DNA from: JACKOD01 sp041591635
GTDB taxonomy: Bacteria; Pseudomonadota; Gammaproteobacteria; Pseudomonadales; Oleiphilaceae
Assembly (NCBI GenBank): GCA_041591635.1
Contig: JBFHRO010000013.1
Coordinates: 1-28,647 of the forward strand
Reading direction: 5' to 3'
Length of the DNA: 28,647 nucleotides
Part shown: positions 1 through 8,000 of the stretch, piece by piece
Layout: the number at the start of each line of letters is the position of its first letter
Numbering within the stretch: the first letter of the stretch is position 1
Notes under the pieces: model-generated
Database searches by the model: none
The model's input: only the letters and a program-made list of their open reading frames with translations
Told to the model about the DNA's origin: nothing
Program-made: the position numbers and the translations under genes

Positions 1-2465
1 CCTCGGGCGAGGCCGGCATGTTCCGCGCTCTCTTTTACGGTTGCAGCAATCTGTTCCATGCTGGCGGCGGTTTCTTCCAGTGAACTTGCCTGTTCTTCGG
101 TGCGCTGGCTCAGATCGGCATTGCCCTGGGCGATTTCTCCGGCAGCCAGATTGACGGCGTTTGCCGCTTCGTGAAGCTCGGTGATGATGGCGGTCAGTTT
201 GTCGATGGTGCTGTTGGCATTTTGCTTGATTCGGTCGAAATCACCACGATAGGTTTTGGCCAGTTTCAGTGTCAGGTTACCCTCTGCCATGGCAGCAAAG
301 ACGGTACCTACATCGCCGACAAAGTCATCGGCACTGCTCACCAGCGCATTGAGTCCTTCACTGAGCTTGAGAAAAAAGTCTTGCTTATGATCCAGCGTCA
401 GTCGTGGTGACAAATCACCGTTGGCGGCGGCCCGCACCAGTGCCGCAATTTCCTGTTCGATGGCAACTTCGGCGGTTCGGTCCTGCCATTCCACCACAAA
501 CCCAAGATGCGCGCCTTCATCGTTGCGAACCGGATTGACGGTCAGATTGATGCTGCGATTACCCACCCTGATGGCAGCGCGATGGGTATGCGCAAGCTTT
601 GCCAGCAGTGCGGCCTGATGGGCCGGATGTTTGTGCAAGGTATCGATGCTCTGGCCGATCAGATTGGCAACATGGAAGTCGGGCAGCGCTTGCTGGATAT
701 CCTGTTCCGCGTTTTTCAGGCTTTGGGTGATGGCGTGATTCATGTAGATGATGTTGCGCCCGGCGTCTGCCACCATGACATTGGCACTTACATGATCCAG
801 TGCCTGTTTGAGCTGCAGTGCCTCGTCTGCAATGTTGCGGGTGTTGACGAGATTGAACCCGGCCCGGATTTGCATGATTTTGAGTGAGCGCAGCAATTCG
901 GACAGTTCATTGTTGGCATCAATCTCAATGGCGCTGCGATAATTGCCTGCCGCCATTTCCCGAAAATGGATCTGGGCAGTGGCAAGGTTTGAAAACAGCC
1001 GGTGGGTCACTCTCAGCCCCACGCCAAGAACAAAGAGCACCGAGAGCAGCAAGCCGGTACTGAGGCCATAACTCAGGTACGAAAGGCGCTCAATGCGGCT
1101 GGCAAGTAAGGCGCTGACAAATTGCTCGACCACCAGGAAATAGTCGTGCCCGGCATCGATGGCGAGGGTGGCCGTGCTAAAAAAATCGGCCAGGCGGGTC
1201 TGTTCCGAGAAATGTAGCTGCAGTGTTTTTGCCTCGCCTGCCAACATCAGTGCTTTGGTCGTGAGTTGCTGATGCGATGCGTGCAGGTGGTTCTTAAAAC
1301 TGGCGCTGGCCGCCGAGCCCCGTTCGTAGGCAGTTTCCAGACGCTTTACCGAGAAAATAATGAAGTCATTGAGTTCCATCAGACGCAGGTTATCGGCGTC
1401 TGAAACCATGCCTTTGGCAATAGCGGTAGTGCCGGTGGTGCGGGTTTGGGACAGGGTATCTATCAGGAAGGGCAAACGGTTGGTAATGATGTCGATGGCG
1501 TAAAAACTATCAAGTTCGGTATCCAGCGTCAGGCGTGAGGCATCGCCGACGTGGTTCATGAGATCAAGCAGGGACGTTGTAAGTTCATTGTGACTCTGAA
1601 GGCTGGCTCTGCTGCTGAGCGTGTCTGCAGCGAGCTTCAGATCTTGCCATTGAGCTTGTAATCGGGCCGTTTCCTGCGCGGTTTCAAACTGATCCCGTTG
1701 GCGGCTGGTTAATTGATCCAACCCTGCAAAACCGGCATCAATCTGACGCTGCAACGCGGGCAGGTTGTTGTTAAAGGAGGGATCACCCTGAAGTTTTGCG
1801 GCCATCATGCCACGGTGTTCGGCAACCAACTGCAACAGGGCTCTGAGCGGTTCCATGTGCTGCAGGCCCTCGAATTCTTGCCGGGCCTGATGCAGTTGGG
1901 CAAACTGATGACTGATGGATACACCAACCAGAGCAGCCAGCAACAGTACTACAGTGCCAATGGCCATGAATTGCTGTCTAAGACTGATGTTGCGCAGTTT
2001 AATACGACCGAGAGAGAAGCCTGTCTTGTAGCTTCGGCCTTCGATCACTTTGTGGGTGCCGGCGGTTAATGCCTGGTGCAGTTCCTGAGCGGCCGTGATT
2101 TCTTCGCGACTGGGTGTGGTTCGCACTGACATGTATTCCAGTACTTCGCCTTTTTCCTTTATCGGCGTGACATTGGCCTTTACCCAGTAATAATCCCCGT
2201 TTTTACAACGATTCTTGATAATGCCAGTCCAGGGTCGCTGTGCCTTGAGGGTATTCCACAGATCCTCAAAAACAGCCGGCGGCATGTCGGGGTGGCGTAT
2301 CAGGTTGTGATTCTTGCCGATCAACTCTTCGGCACTGAACCCACTGATTTCAATAAACTCTTTGTTGGCCCAGGTGATGATTCCTTTGAGGTCGGTTTTT
2401 GACGTCAGAATTCCCTGCTCGGGGAGCAGAACCTCGTGATCAGTTACAGGCATGTTGATTTTCAT
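1..2465 (-). CDS. Methyl-accepting chemotaxis protein with Aer-like PAS domain (3' end beyond window)
   Basis: This chemoreceptor probably senses redox or energy state and passes the signal to CheA/CheW at the inner membrane. The ATG at 2465 opens a frame that stays open for 821 codons to the left edge, so the C-terminal signalling tip is missing. Residues 1-120 form a PAS domain very like the FAD-binding PAS of Aer, with RHPDMP, PWTGIIKNR and NGDYYWVKAN. A membrane helix follows at about 160-183, then a helical periplasmic region of about 280 residues, a second membrane helix at about 463-485, a HAMP-like stretch and a second PAS at about 540-680 (ending EWQDRT). The methylation helix begins near residue 785 with DLSQRTEEQASSLEETAAS, typical of MCPs. 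There are no che or flagellar neighbours. FAD binding is inferred from similarity. The family call is secure; the ligand is unknown. Confidence 0.9.
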   Translation of the reverse strand, partial: MKINMPVTDHEVLLPEQGILTSKTDLKGIITWANKEFIEISGFSAEELIGKNHNLIRHPDMPPAVFEDLWNTLKAQRPWTGIIKNRCKNGDYYWVKANVTPIKEKGEVLEYMSVRTTPSREEITAAQELHQALTAGTHKVIEGRSYKTGFSLGRIKLRNISLRQQFMAIGTVVLLLAALVGVSISHQFAQLHQARQEFEGLQHMEPLRALLQLVAEHRGMMAAKLQGDPSFNNNLPALQRQIDAGFAGLDQLTSRQRDQFETAQETARLQAQWQDLKLAADTLSSRASLQSHNELTTSLLDLMNHVGDASRLTLDTELDSFYAIDIITNRLPFLIDTLSQTRTTGTTAIAKGMVSDADNLRLMELNDFIIFSVKRLETAYERGSAASASFKNHLHASHQQLTTKALMLAGEAKTLQLHFSEQTRLADFFSTATLAIDAGHDYFLVVEQFVSALLASRIERLSYLSYGLSTGLLLSVLFVLGVGLRVTHRLFSNLATAQIHFREMAAGNYRSAIEIDANNELSELLRSLKIMQIRAGFNLVNTRNIADEALQLKQALDHVSANVMVADAGRNIIYMNHAITQSLKNAEQDIQQALPDFHVANLIGQSIDTLHKHPAHQAALLAKLAHTHRAAIRVGNRSINLTVNPVRNDEGAHLGFVVEWQDRTAEVAIEQEIAALVRAAANGDLSPRLTLDHKQDFFLKLSEGLNALVSSADDFVGDVGTVFAAMAEGNLTLKLAKTYRGDFDRIKQNANSTIDKLTAIITELHEAANAVNLAAGEIAQGNADLSQRTEEQASSLEETAASMEQIAATVKESAEHAGLAR

Positions 2466-2596
2466 GGTAATTCCCTGTCGAACCTGTTGGTGCAGGTGAA
2501 AGCGCGGGCAATGATCCGGTGCAAGATGGTGGGCTTGCCCTAAAGTTTAGACACTGGTCAGAAAAACGAGGCGCTTTTAGCGTGGCATGTCTTGCG

Positions 2597-2602
2597 TATA
2601 AT
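2597..2602 (+). promoter_or_regulatory. Probable -10 box for folA
   Basis: A perfect TATAAT lies 28 bases before the folA start codon. The matching -35 region, around 2574-2579 (CTTTTA), is poor, so recognition may lean on the -10 or on an activator. The call rests on the hexamer and its position alone. Confidence 0.55.
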
Positions 2603-2630
2603 GCGCGCCAACACTTCACAGGAGTAATCC

Positions 2631-3170
2631 ATGATTATCAGCCTTATTGCGGCACTGTCCGCCAATCACGTGATTGGCCGGGGCAACCAGCTGCCCTGGC
2701 ATTTGCCCGAAGATCTCAGGTATTTCAAACGCATGACGCTGGGAAAGCCCGTTATCATGGGGCGCAAGACTTTCGACTCCATTGGTCGGCCGCTTCCGGG
2801 CCGGCTGAATATTGTGGTGACGCGCCAGGCCTCGTGGCAGTTTCCCGGCGTGGTTCCGGCCCGGAGCCTGGAGGCGGCGCTGGAAGTGGCGGCCGGTTCG
2901 ACCCGTGCTTCAGAGCAAGAGGCTGAGCTCATGATCATGGGGGGGGCGCAGATTTACGCTCTGGCGCTGCCGTTGGCGCAACGGCTGTACTTGACCGAGG
3001 TGCACGCGCAGGTCGACGGCGATGCCTGGTTTCCCGCGTTGGTGCCTGAACAGTGGCAAGCAACGGCGCGCGAAGACCACCAGGCCAGCGGGGATAACCC
3101 CTTTGATTACAGCTTTGTGATTTATGAACGCAAACCGCCGGGCAGGGGCGAGCCTGATCCGGCGGTTTGA
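2631..3170 (+). CDS. folA: Dihydrofolate reductase
   Basis: This cytosolic enzyme reduces dihydrofolate to tetrahydrofolate with NADPH, supplying one-carbon units for thymidylate, purine and methionine synthesis. The protein has 179 residues, slightly longer than the 159 of E. coli. Visible hallmarks are the N-terminal MIISLIAA strand, the Met20-loop equivalent VIGRGNQLPWHLPEDL with the catalytic acid at Asp28, the NADPH-binding GRKTFDSIGRPLPGR, and the late MIMGGAQIY segment. The start is supported by AGGAG at 2620-2624, six bases upstream. The last dozen or so residues (proline- and glycine-rich) form a tail beyond the usual fold. The gene stands alone, divergent from the chemoreceptor and convergent with ilvD. 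A run of eight G bases (2939-2946) encodes the Gly-Gly near the cofactor site. Confidence 0.97.
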   Translation: MIISLIAALSANHVIGRGNQLPWHLPEDLRYFKRMTLGKPVIMGRKTFDSIGRPLPGRLNIVVTRQASWQFPGVVPARSLEAALEVAAGSTRASEQEAELMIMGGAQIYALALPLAQRLYLTEVHAQVDGDAWFPALVPEQWQATAREDHQASGDNPFDYSFVIYERKPPGRGEPDPAV

Positions 3171-3193
3171 TGCGACTTGGATGTGGTTTTGTT

Positions 3194-3211
3194 CCTGCTC
3201 AGTCGAGCAGG
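3194..3211. terminator. Hairpin in the folA/ilvD convergent junction
   Basis: CCTGCTC and GAGCAGG form a perfect 7-bp stem with a 4-base loop, overlapping the ilvD stop codon 24 bases after the folA stop. Neither side has a proper T-run, so a terminator role for either gene is only possible, not shown. Confidence 0.3.
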
Positions 3212-5043
3212 GACAAATCGCGAACGCCACCTTTGTCGGCGCTGGTGGCAAGCATGGCGTAGGCCTTGAGCGCCGGTGAGACTTTGCGCAGGCGGGGTTG
3301 GGCCGGTTTCCATGCCGCGTTGCCTTTGGCTTGCATGGCCTCGCGTCGGGCATGGAGTTCGGTGTCACTTAACTCCACGTTGATGGCACGGTTGGGGATG
3401 TCGATCAAAATGCTGTCACCTTCTTCCAGCAAACCAATGGCCCCTCCGGCGGCGGCCTCCGGGGACACGTGGCCAATCGACAGGCCCGAGGTGCCGCCAC
3501 TGAAGCGGCCGTCGGTCAGCAAAGCGCACACCTTGCCCAACCCCTTGGATTTGAGGTAGCTGGTAGGATAGAGCATTTCCTGCATGCCCGGCCCGCCTTT
3601 GGGACCTTCATAGCGGATGATGACAATGTCACCGGCCTTTACCTTGTCGTTGAGAATGCCATGCACTGCCGCATCCTGACTTTCGAAAATGCGGGCGGTG
3701 CCTTTGAATACCAGAATGGAGTCGTCGACCCCGGCCGTTTTGACCACGCAGCCATCCTGGGCGATATTGCCATAGAGCACCGCCAGTCCGCCCTGCTGTG
3801 AATAGGCATGTTGCAGCGAGCGGATACATCCCTTGGCGCGGTCAGCATCCAGCGTCTCCCAGCGGCAGCTCTGGCTGAAGGCCGTCTGGGTGGGAATGCC
3901 TGCCGGACCGGCTCTGAAAAACTCGGCCAGTGATGCACTGGGGTTCTGCATGATATCCCACTGTGCAATGGCCGCTTTCATGGTGGCGCTGTGTACCGTA
4001 GGCACGGCCGTGTGCAGTAGCCCGGCACGGTCGAGTTCACCCAGAATGCCCATGATGCCGCCGGCGCGGTGCACGTCTTCAATGTGGTATTCCGGTGTGT
4101 TGGGGGCTACCTTGCACAACTGCGGCACCACGCGGGAGCGGGCGTCAATTTTGTGCAGGTCGTAGTCCACACCGGCTTCCTGTGCTGCCGCCAGCAAGTG
4201 CAGGATGGTATTGGTCGAGCCGCCCATGGCAATGTCGAGGGTGACGGCGTTTTCGAAGGCATCATGACAGGCCACCGAACGCGGCAGCACCGATTCGTCG
4301 TTGTCTTCATAATACTTGCGGGTATTGATCACGATTTGTTGCGCGGCCTTTTTGAACAGTTGCTCGCGGTCGGCGTGGGTCGCCAGGGTGGTGCCGTTAC
4401 CCGGCAGCGCCAGTCCAATGGCCTCGGCCAGACAGTTCATGGAGTTGGCGGTAAACATGCCCGAGCATGATCCACAGGTAGGGCAGGCGCTGCGCTCGAA
4501 TTCTTCCACGGTTTCATCGTCGGCGCTGTCATCGGCGGCGATCACCATGGCATCCACCAGGTCGAGCTTGTGTACCGACAGCTTGGTCTTTCCGGCTTCC
4601 ATCGGGCCGCCGGAGACAAAAATGGCGGGAATGTTCAGCCGCAACGCCGCCATCAGCATTCCGGGGGTGATTTTGTCGCAATTGGAGATACAGACCATAG
4701 CATCGGCGCAGTGGGCGTTAACCATGTATTCCACCGAGTCAGCGATGAGTTCCCGCGAGGGCAAGCTGTAGAGCATGCCGTCATGTCCCATGGCAATGCC
4801 GTCATCGATGGCGATGGTATTGAATTCCTTGGCGACCGCGCCGGCTTTTTCGATTTCACGGCAGACCAGTTGCCCCATGTCTTTGAGGTGAACATGCCCG
4901 GGCACAAACTGGGTAAAGGAATTCACCACCGCAATAATGGGTTTGCTGAAGTCTTCGTTTTTCATCCCGGTTGCGCGCCATAACGCTCTGGCACCGGCCA
5001 TGTTGCGTCCCTGGGTCGAGGTTTTGGATCTGTATGTAGGCAT
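3199..5043 (-). CDS. ilvD: Dihydroxy-acid dehydratase
   Basis: This iron-sulfur enzyme dehydrates 2,3-dihydroxy-isovalerate and 2,3-dihydroxy-3-methylvalerate to the 2-keto acids that precede valine, leucine, isoleucine and pantothenate. The product has 614 residues (E. coli 616). The start MPTYRSKTSTQGRNMAGAR matches the family N terminus; the frame extends upstream by 29 codons, but that stretch reads like leader DNA. Cluster and metal ligands are visible: Asp81 in IDDG, Cys122 in CISNCDK, and the cysteine of CPTCGSC near 193. The C-terminal GRFSGGTSGLSIGHVSPEAA is also typical. The gene is divergent from the HDOD gene with a 206-base gap. A near-perfect short tandem repeat lies just upstream. 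No attenuator peptide rich in branched-chain codons was recognised. Confidence 0.97.
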   Translation of the reverse strand: MPTYRSKTSTQGRNMAGARALWRATGMKNEDFSKPIIAVVNSFTQFVPGHVHLKDMGQLVCREIEKAGAVAKEFNTIAIDDGIAMGHDGMLYSLPSRELIADSVEYMVNAHCADAMVCISNCDKITPGMLMAALRLNIPAIFVSGGPMEAGKTKLSVHKLDLVDAMVIAADDSADDETVEEFERSACPTCGSCSGMFTANSMNCLAEAIGLALPGNGTTLATHADREQLFKKAAQQIVINTRKYYEDNDESVLPRSVACHDAFENAVTLDIAMGGSTNTILHLLAAAQEAGVDYDLHKIDARSRVVPQLCKVAPNTPEYHIEDVHRAGGIMGILGELDRAGLLHTAVPTVHSATMKAAIAQWDIMQNPSASLAEFFRAGPAGIPTQTAFSQSCRWETLDADRAKGCIRSLQHAYSQQGGLAVLYGNIAQDGCVVKTAGVDDSILVFKGTARIFESQDAAVHGILNDKVKAGDIVIIRYEGPKGGPGMQEMLYPTSYLKSKGLGKVCALLTDGRFSGGTSGLSIGHVSPEAAAGGAIGLLEEGDSILIDIPNRAINVELSDTELHARREAMQAKGNAAWKPAQPRLRKVSPALKAYAMLATSADKGGVRDLSLLD

Positions 5044-5059
5044 GGGTAACTCGTAACAG

Positions 5060-5080
5060 AATGTTGGGTGAATGTTGGTG
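5060..5080. repeat. Short tandem repeat in the ilvD leader
   Basis: AATGTTGGGTG is followed at once by AATGTTGGTG, two copies spaced about one helical turn, 17-37 bases upstream of the ilvD start. Such spacing could suit a dimeric regulator on one DNA face, but chance duplication is equally possible. Confidence 0.4.
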
Positions 5081-5249
5081 ACTGTGAAGCAATTTAGGCT
5101 AAAGTACAGGCAAGCATAACAGAGATACACAAGGCATGGGAGCGGCCGGTGACGGCTGTGGCTTGATCGGTAAGTTGCGATCTACCTGCAGACAAAAAAC
5201 GGCAGCTTCGGTAAAACTATCAAGGATGACTAAAGAAAGGCACGTTGGC

Positions 5250-6512
5250 ATGAGCACAAAAACACCCGCAATCACCCCCGACCGGTTGAAACAGTTTCGC
5301 CCCCTGAACAAACTCGCTGAAAACCAGCGTATTTTGCTGGCCGACAAAGCCCGTTTGGTAACGCTGCCAAAGCGCAAGACCCTGTTTGAAGTGGGCTCAG
5401 CCGATAACTGTGCGTATTTCCTGTTGTCGGGAACCATTGAAATGACTGCGGCCGATGGCCGAGTACGGGAAATGGAGTCAGGTTCGGCGGCGGCCTGGAC
5501 GCCTGTGGCCCATTTGCAGCCACGACAGTACAGTGTAAAAGCCGTTACAGAAGCCGAGTTCCTGGTAGTCGAAGTCGACATCCTCAATTCGTTGCTTAAA
5601 GAAGCGCCGATCGACCAACTCGCGGCCGAGAGCACAGTGAGTCATGAGGATCAGACCGCGTACCGGGTGTTGATGAGCTTTGACGCCGATCTGAAAAGCA
5701 ATAACTTTACCTTGCCCAGTTTGCCGGATGTTGCGATCCAGATTCGACAGGTGATCAATCGCCCGCATTCGAGCGTGGAGGATGTGGCGAAGCTGATCAA
5801 CAGTGATCCGGCGATTACGCTTAAATTGATCAAGGCCTGCAACAGTCCTCTGTTTCGCGGCTTTTCCGAGATCACCTCGTGCCGCGATGCGGTAACCCGG
5901 CTGGGCATGAAGGTGACCCAGCAGCTGGTGATGGTGTTCGCCATGCGGGAACTTTTTACCAGCAAGAAGCCTGAGTTGAAAACCGCCATGGCCAATCTGT
6001 GGGAGCATTCCCGACAGGTGGCTTCCATTGCCTATGTGCTGGCCGAGCTGACCCCGGGAATGGACAAGGATTTTGCCATGATGGCTGGCCTGGTGCATGA
6101 CATTGGCGCCGTGCCGGTGATCATGTACGCAGAAGGAATGCCTGAGTTGTACGCCGACTCCGTTGTCTTGAATCATGTGATTACGGAGTTGCGTTGTGAA
6201 CTGGGCGCCAGTCTCATGACCCACTGGGGGATGCCGGCGGCCTTTGTGGAGGTTGCGCGCCATGCGGAGGACTGGCACCGCGATTCAGGCAACGAAAAGG
6301 CTGACTATGTCGATGTCGTCATGGTGGCGCAGATGCACGCCTTGCTGGGACAGCCAACGGCCAGCGATCTGCCGCCGTTTACCCGGATTCCTGCCTTCAG
6401 CAAGTTGGCCAAGGGCGGATTGACCCCCGAAAAAAGCCTGAAGGTGTTGATTGAGGCGCGACACAAGATTCAGGAGGTTCAGGACTTCCTGGGGGCATCC
6501 ATTGCAAGCTGA
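5250..6512 (+). CDS. cNMP-binding-fold/HDOD domain signalling protein
   Basis: This is a cytosolic regulatory protein of 420 residues. Residues about 12-130 resemble a cyclic-nucleotide-binding beta barrel (FEVGSADNCAYFLLSGTIEM), but the usual phosphate-binding cassette is not clear, so it may not bind a nucleotide. Residues about 150-350 are an HDOD domain: LPSLPDVAIQIRQVI, a run like INSDPAITLKLIKACNSP, and HDIG at the helix where HD-type hydrolases carry ligands. HDOD proteins are usually non-enzymatic adaptors in signalling and stress control. The start at 5250 has GAAAGG nine bases upstream. ATGs at 5136 and 5226 are in frame, but their extension is not protein-like and 5226 lacks a spaced ribosome site. 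It is divergent from ilvD, and its tail overlaps the channel remnant on the other strand. Confidence 0.85.
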   Translation: MSTKTPAITPDRLKQFRPLNKLAENQRILLADKARLVTLPKRKTLFEVGSADNCAYFLLSGTIEMTAADGRVREMESGSAAAWTPVAHLQPRQYSVKAVTEAEFLVVEVDILNSLLKEAPIDQLAAESTVSHEDQTAYRVLMSFDADLKSNNFTLPSLPDVAIQIRQVINRPHSSVEDVAKLINSDPAITLKLIKACNSPLFRGFSEITSCRDAVTRLGMKVTQQLVMVFAMRELFTSKKPELKTAMANLWEHSRQVASIAYVLAELTPGMDKDFAMMAGLVHDIGAVPVIMYAEGMPELYADSVVLNHVITELRCELGASLMTHWGMPAAFVEVARHAEDWHRDSGNEKADYVDVVMVAQMHALLGQPTASDLPPFTRIPAFSKLAKGGLTPEKSLKVLIEARHKIQEVQDFLGASIAS

Positions 6513-6850
6513 GCGGCAGGATCATCATTCGCTTCCTGTGCAGCCGATCCGTTCATTTGCATGCAAATGGCGCGTTCAATTCGGGCAAGCTTGACTTCCA
6601 GATCGTCCAGTTTGTTGAGAATGCGCTGCTCGCGCTGCAAAAAGGTTTTTTCGTCTCTGGATACCAGAAAAGCCGAAAAGCTTGCCGTCAAGAGCGAAAA
6701 CACGCCAATACCAATAATGATGACAAAAGAGCCAAACAGGCGTCCTGCCGTTGATACAGCCTGATCGCCGTCTCGGTTTCGTTGGGAGACACGCCCGCGA
6801 CCCCTATTACACGGGGGAAATTGCGATTTTTCATGAAGGTTCCGAATCAA
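6479..6850 (-). pseudogene. Ion-channel C-terminal fragment (5' truncated)
   Basis: The readable 123-codon frame begins at a TTG with no clear ribosome site. The first 30 or so residues are arginine-rich and do not look like a protein domain. From there, DGDQAVSTAGRLFGS resembles the end of a potassium-channel selectivity filter (GYGD..P.ST.GR). It is followed by a membrane helix like the last pore-lining helix (VIIIGIGVFSLLTASFSAFLV) and an amphipathic coiled coil (ILNKLDDLEVKLARIE). That is the C-terminal third of a two- or six-helix voltage-gated-type channel. The voltage sensor, first pore helix and intact filter are absent, and the upstream DNA belongs to the thioesterase region. It is most likely a decaying remnant, though a single-helix small membrane protein cannot be excluded. 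Its 3' end overlaps the HDOD gene tail to tail by 34 bases. Confidence 0.55.
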
Positions 6851-6853
6851 TGT

Positions 6854-6882
6854 TGCTAAACTCGCTGCATTTGAGTTTAGCA
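6854..6882. repeat. Perfect 10-bp inverted repeat
   Basis: TGCTAAACTC and GAGTTTAGCA flank a 9-base spacer, between the channel remnant and the thioesterase gene. It may be an operator, a hairpin in either transcript, or a scar of the rearrangement that truncated the channel gene. There is no T-run after it on either strand. Confidence 0.6.
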
Positions 6883-6948
6883 GACCCTGATCTGGGGAGC
6901 AGGCGGAAGCCGATACAGGCCCACAGGGCGAAAACCGGAGACTGGATT

Positions 6949-7392
6949 ATGGCGCGTGTGGCGATTGAAATTCCCCCTTACCAGGGCTTTTGCGTTCAGC
7001 TGAGAGTGCGGATAGGCGACATAAACTACGGCGGGCATCTTGGACATGATCGGTTGTTGTCGCTGCTGCACGAAGCGCGAATGGCGTTCTTTCGCCGCTG
7101 GGGTTACGAGGAGTCTGATGTTTGCGGCGCTGGCACCGTGATCGCTGACCTGGCGGTGCAGTATCTTGGCGAGGCTTTTGCCGGTAACGAACTGGATATC
7201 ACCATGACGGTGGGTGAGATATCGCGCAAGGGATTTGATCTCTATTACGGGGTCGTACGTGGTGTCGACGCGCAGTGGATTGCCCGTGCCAAAACCGCAC
7301 TGGTGTTTTTCGACTATGCTGATCATAAAGCGGTCACCATACCGCCGGACTTCCTGGCGTGCTTGAAGGCGTCGCAGGTCGAAAAGGACTGA
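6949..7392 (+). CDS. 4HBT-family (hotdog) acyl-CoA thioesterase
   Basis: This is a small cytosolic hotdog-fold protein of 147 residues, probably hydrolysing an acyl-CoA or acyl-ACP thioester. The YbgC/FcbC-type core is visible: the segment INYGGHLGHDRLLSLLHEAR corresponds to the active-site loop and central helix (D.xGH....Y...FE.AR in relatives). Asparagine seems to stand where many relatives have the catalytic aspartate, so activity is uncertain. The later strands (LAVQYLGEAF, LDITMTV, ARAKTALVFFD) complete the fold. The ATG at 6949 has GGAG eight bases upstream; the frame could extend upstream 66 codons, but that part crosses the inverted repeat and does not look coding. It is followed 23 bases later by the LON-domain gene, probably in one transcript. 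The substrate is unknown. Confidence 0.8.
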   Translation: MARVAIEIPPYQGFCVQLRVRIGDINYGGHLGHDRLLSLLHEARMAFFRRWGYEESDVCGAGTVIADLAVQYLGEAFAGNELDITMTVGEISRKGFDLYYGVVRGVDAQWIARAKTALVFFDYADHKAVTIPPDFLACLKASQVEKD

Positions 7393-7415
7393 GATCTGAA
7401 GCATAGGGGGTGCCC

Positions 7416-7997
7416 ATGCCTGCTACTGTTCCACTGTTTCCGCTCAATTCTCTGGTATGCCCCGGGGGGCGCTTGCCTCTGCGGCTGTTTGAGCCGCGGT
7501 ATCTGGAGATGATTGCCCGTGTCATGCGCCACGACGAGGGTTTTGTTGTAGTGCTGATAAAAGAAGGCAATGAAGTGGGGCAAGTCTGTGAGTTCTATTC
7601 GACCGGTACGCTGGTTAAGGTGATCGACTTTAGTGCTGCCAGTGACGGCGTGCTGGGCATCACGGTTGAAGGTGTGCAGAAAGTCAGCGTCACCCGGTTT
7701 CGCCGCGAAGCCGATGGTCTTTACACCGGCGAAGTGTGTGTGGCCGATGAGGAAGGTTTTGCGGCCGTGCATGGCCGTTTTGGTGAATTGGTCGAACTGC
7801 TGCAACTCCTGAGTCGGCATCCCGCCGTAGACGGGCTGGCGCTGGAAATCAATTACGAAGACAGCCGGGATGTAGGCTTGCGGCTTACCGAACTCTTGCC
7901 CTTTGCCCGCAAGGAAAAGCAGTTCTTGTTTGAGCTGGAAGACCCGGTGTTTCGTCTGGAGCAGATTCGCTGGATGCTGACGGCCCTGCAGGATTGA
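7416..7997 (+). CDS. Stand-alone LON substrate-binding domain protein
   Basis: This 193-residue cytosolic protein carries only the N-terminal substrate-binding domain of Lon proteases. It starts with the diagnostic PLFPLNSLVCPGGRLPLRLFEPRYLEM, continues with VVLIKEGNEVG, and has no ATPase or Ser-Lys protease domain. Such free domains are common in proteobacteria and their function is not settled; substrate recognition or a chaperone-like role is usually proposed. AGGGG at 7405-7409 lies six bases before the ATG at 7416; a GTG at 7410 overlaps that site and is less likely. The gene sits just after the thioesterase and converges on the DedA-PAP2 gene with only three bases between stop codons, so no room remains for a terminator. 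Confidence 0.88.
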   Translation: MPATVPLFPLNSLVCPGGRLPLRLFEPRYLEMIARVMRHDEGFVVVLIKEGNEVGQVCEFYSTGTLVKVIDFSAASDGVLGITVEGVQKVSVTRFRREADGLYTGEVCVADEEGFAAVHGRFGELVELLQLLSRHPAVDGLALEINYEDSRDVGLRLTELLPFARKEKQFLFELEDPVFRLEQIRWMLTALQD

Positions 7998-8000
7998 CGG

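Noticed and set aside
5136..5249. Upstream extension of the HDOD protein from the ATG at 5136
   Set aside because: The added 38 residues do not resemble the family, and GAAAGG is well spaced only before the ATG at 5250.
5478..6278. Long minus-strand open frame (266 codons) opposite the HDOD gene
   Set aside because: It lies antisense to a well-supported HDOD protein, has no recognisable domain and is rich in His, Gln and Arg as expected of a shadow frame.
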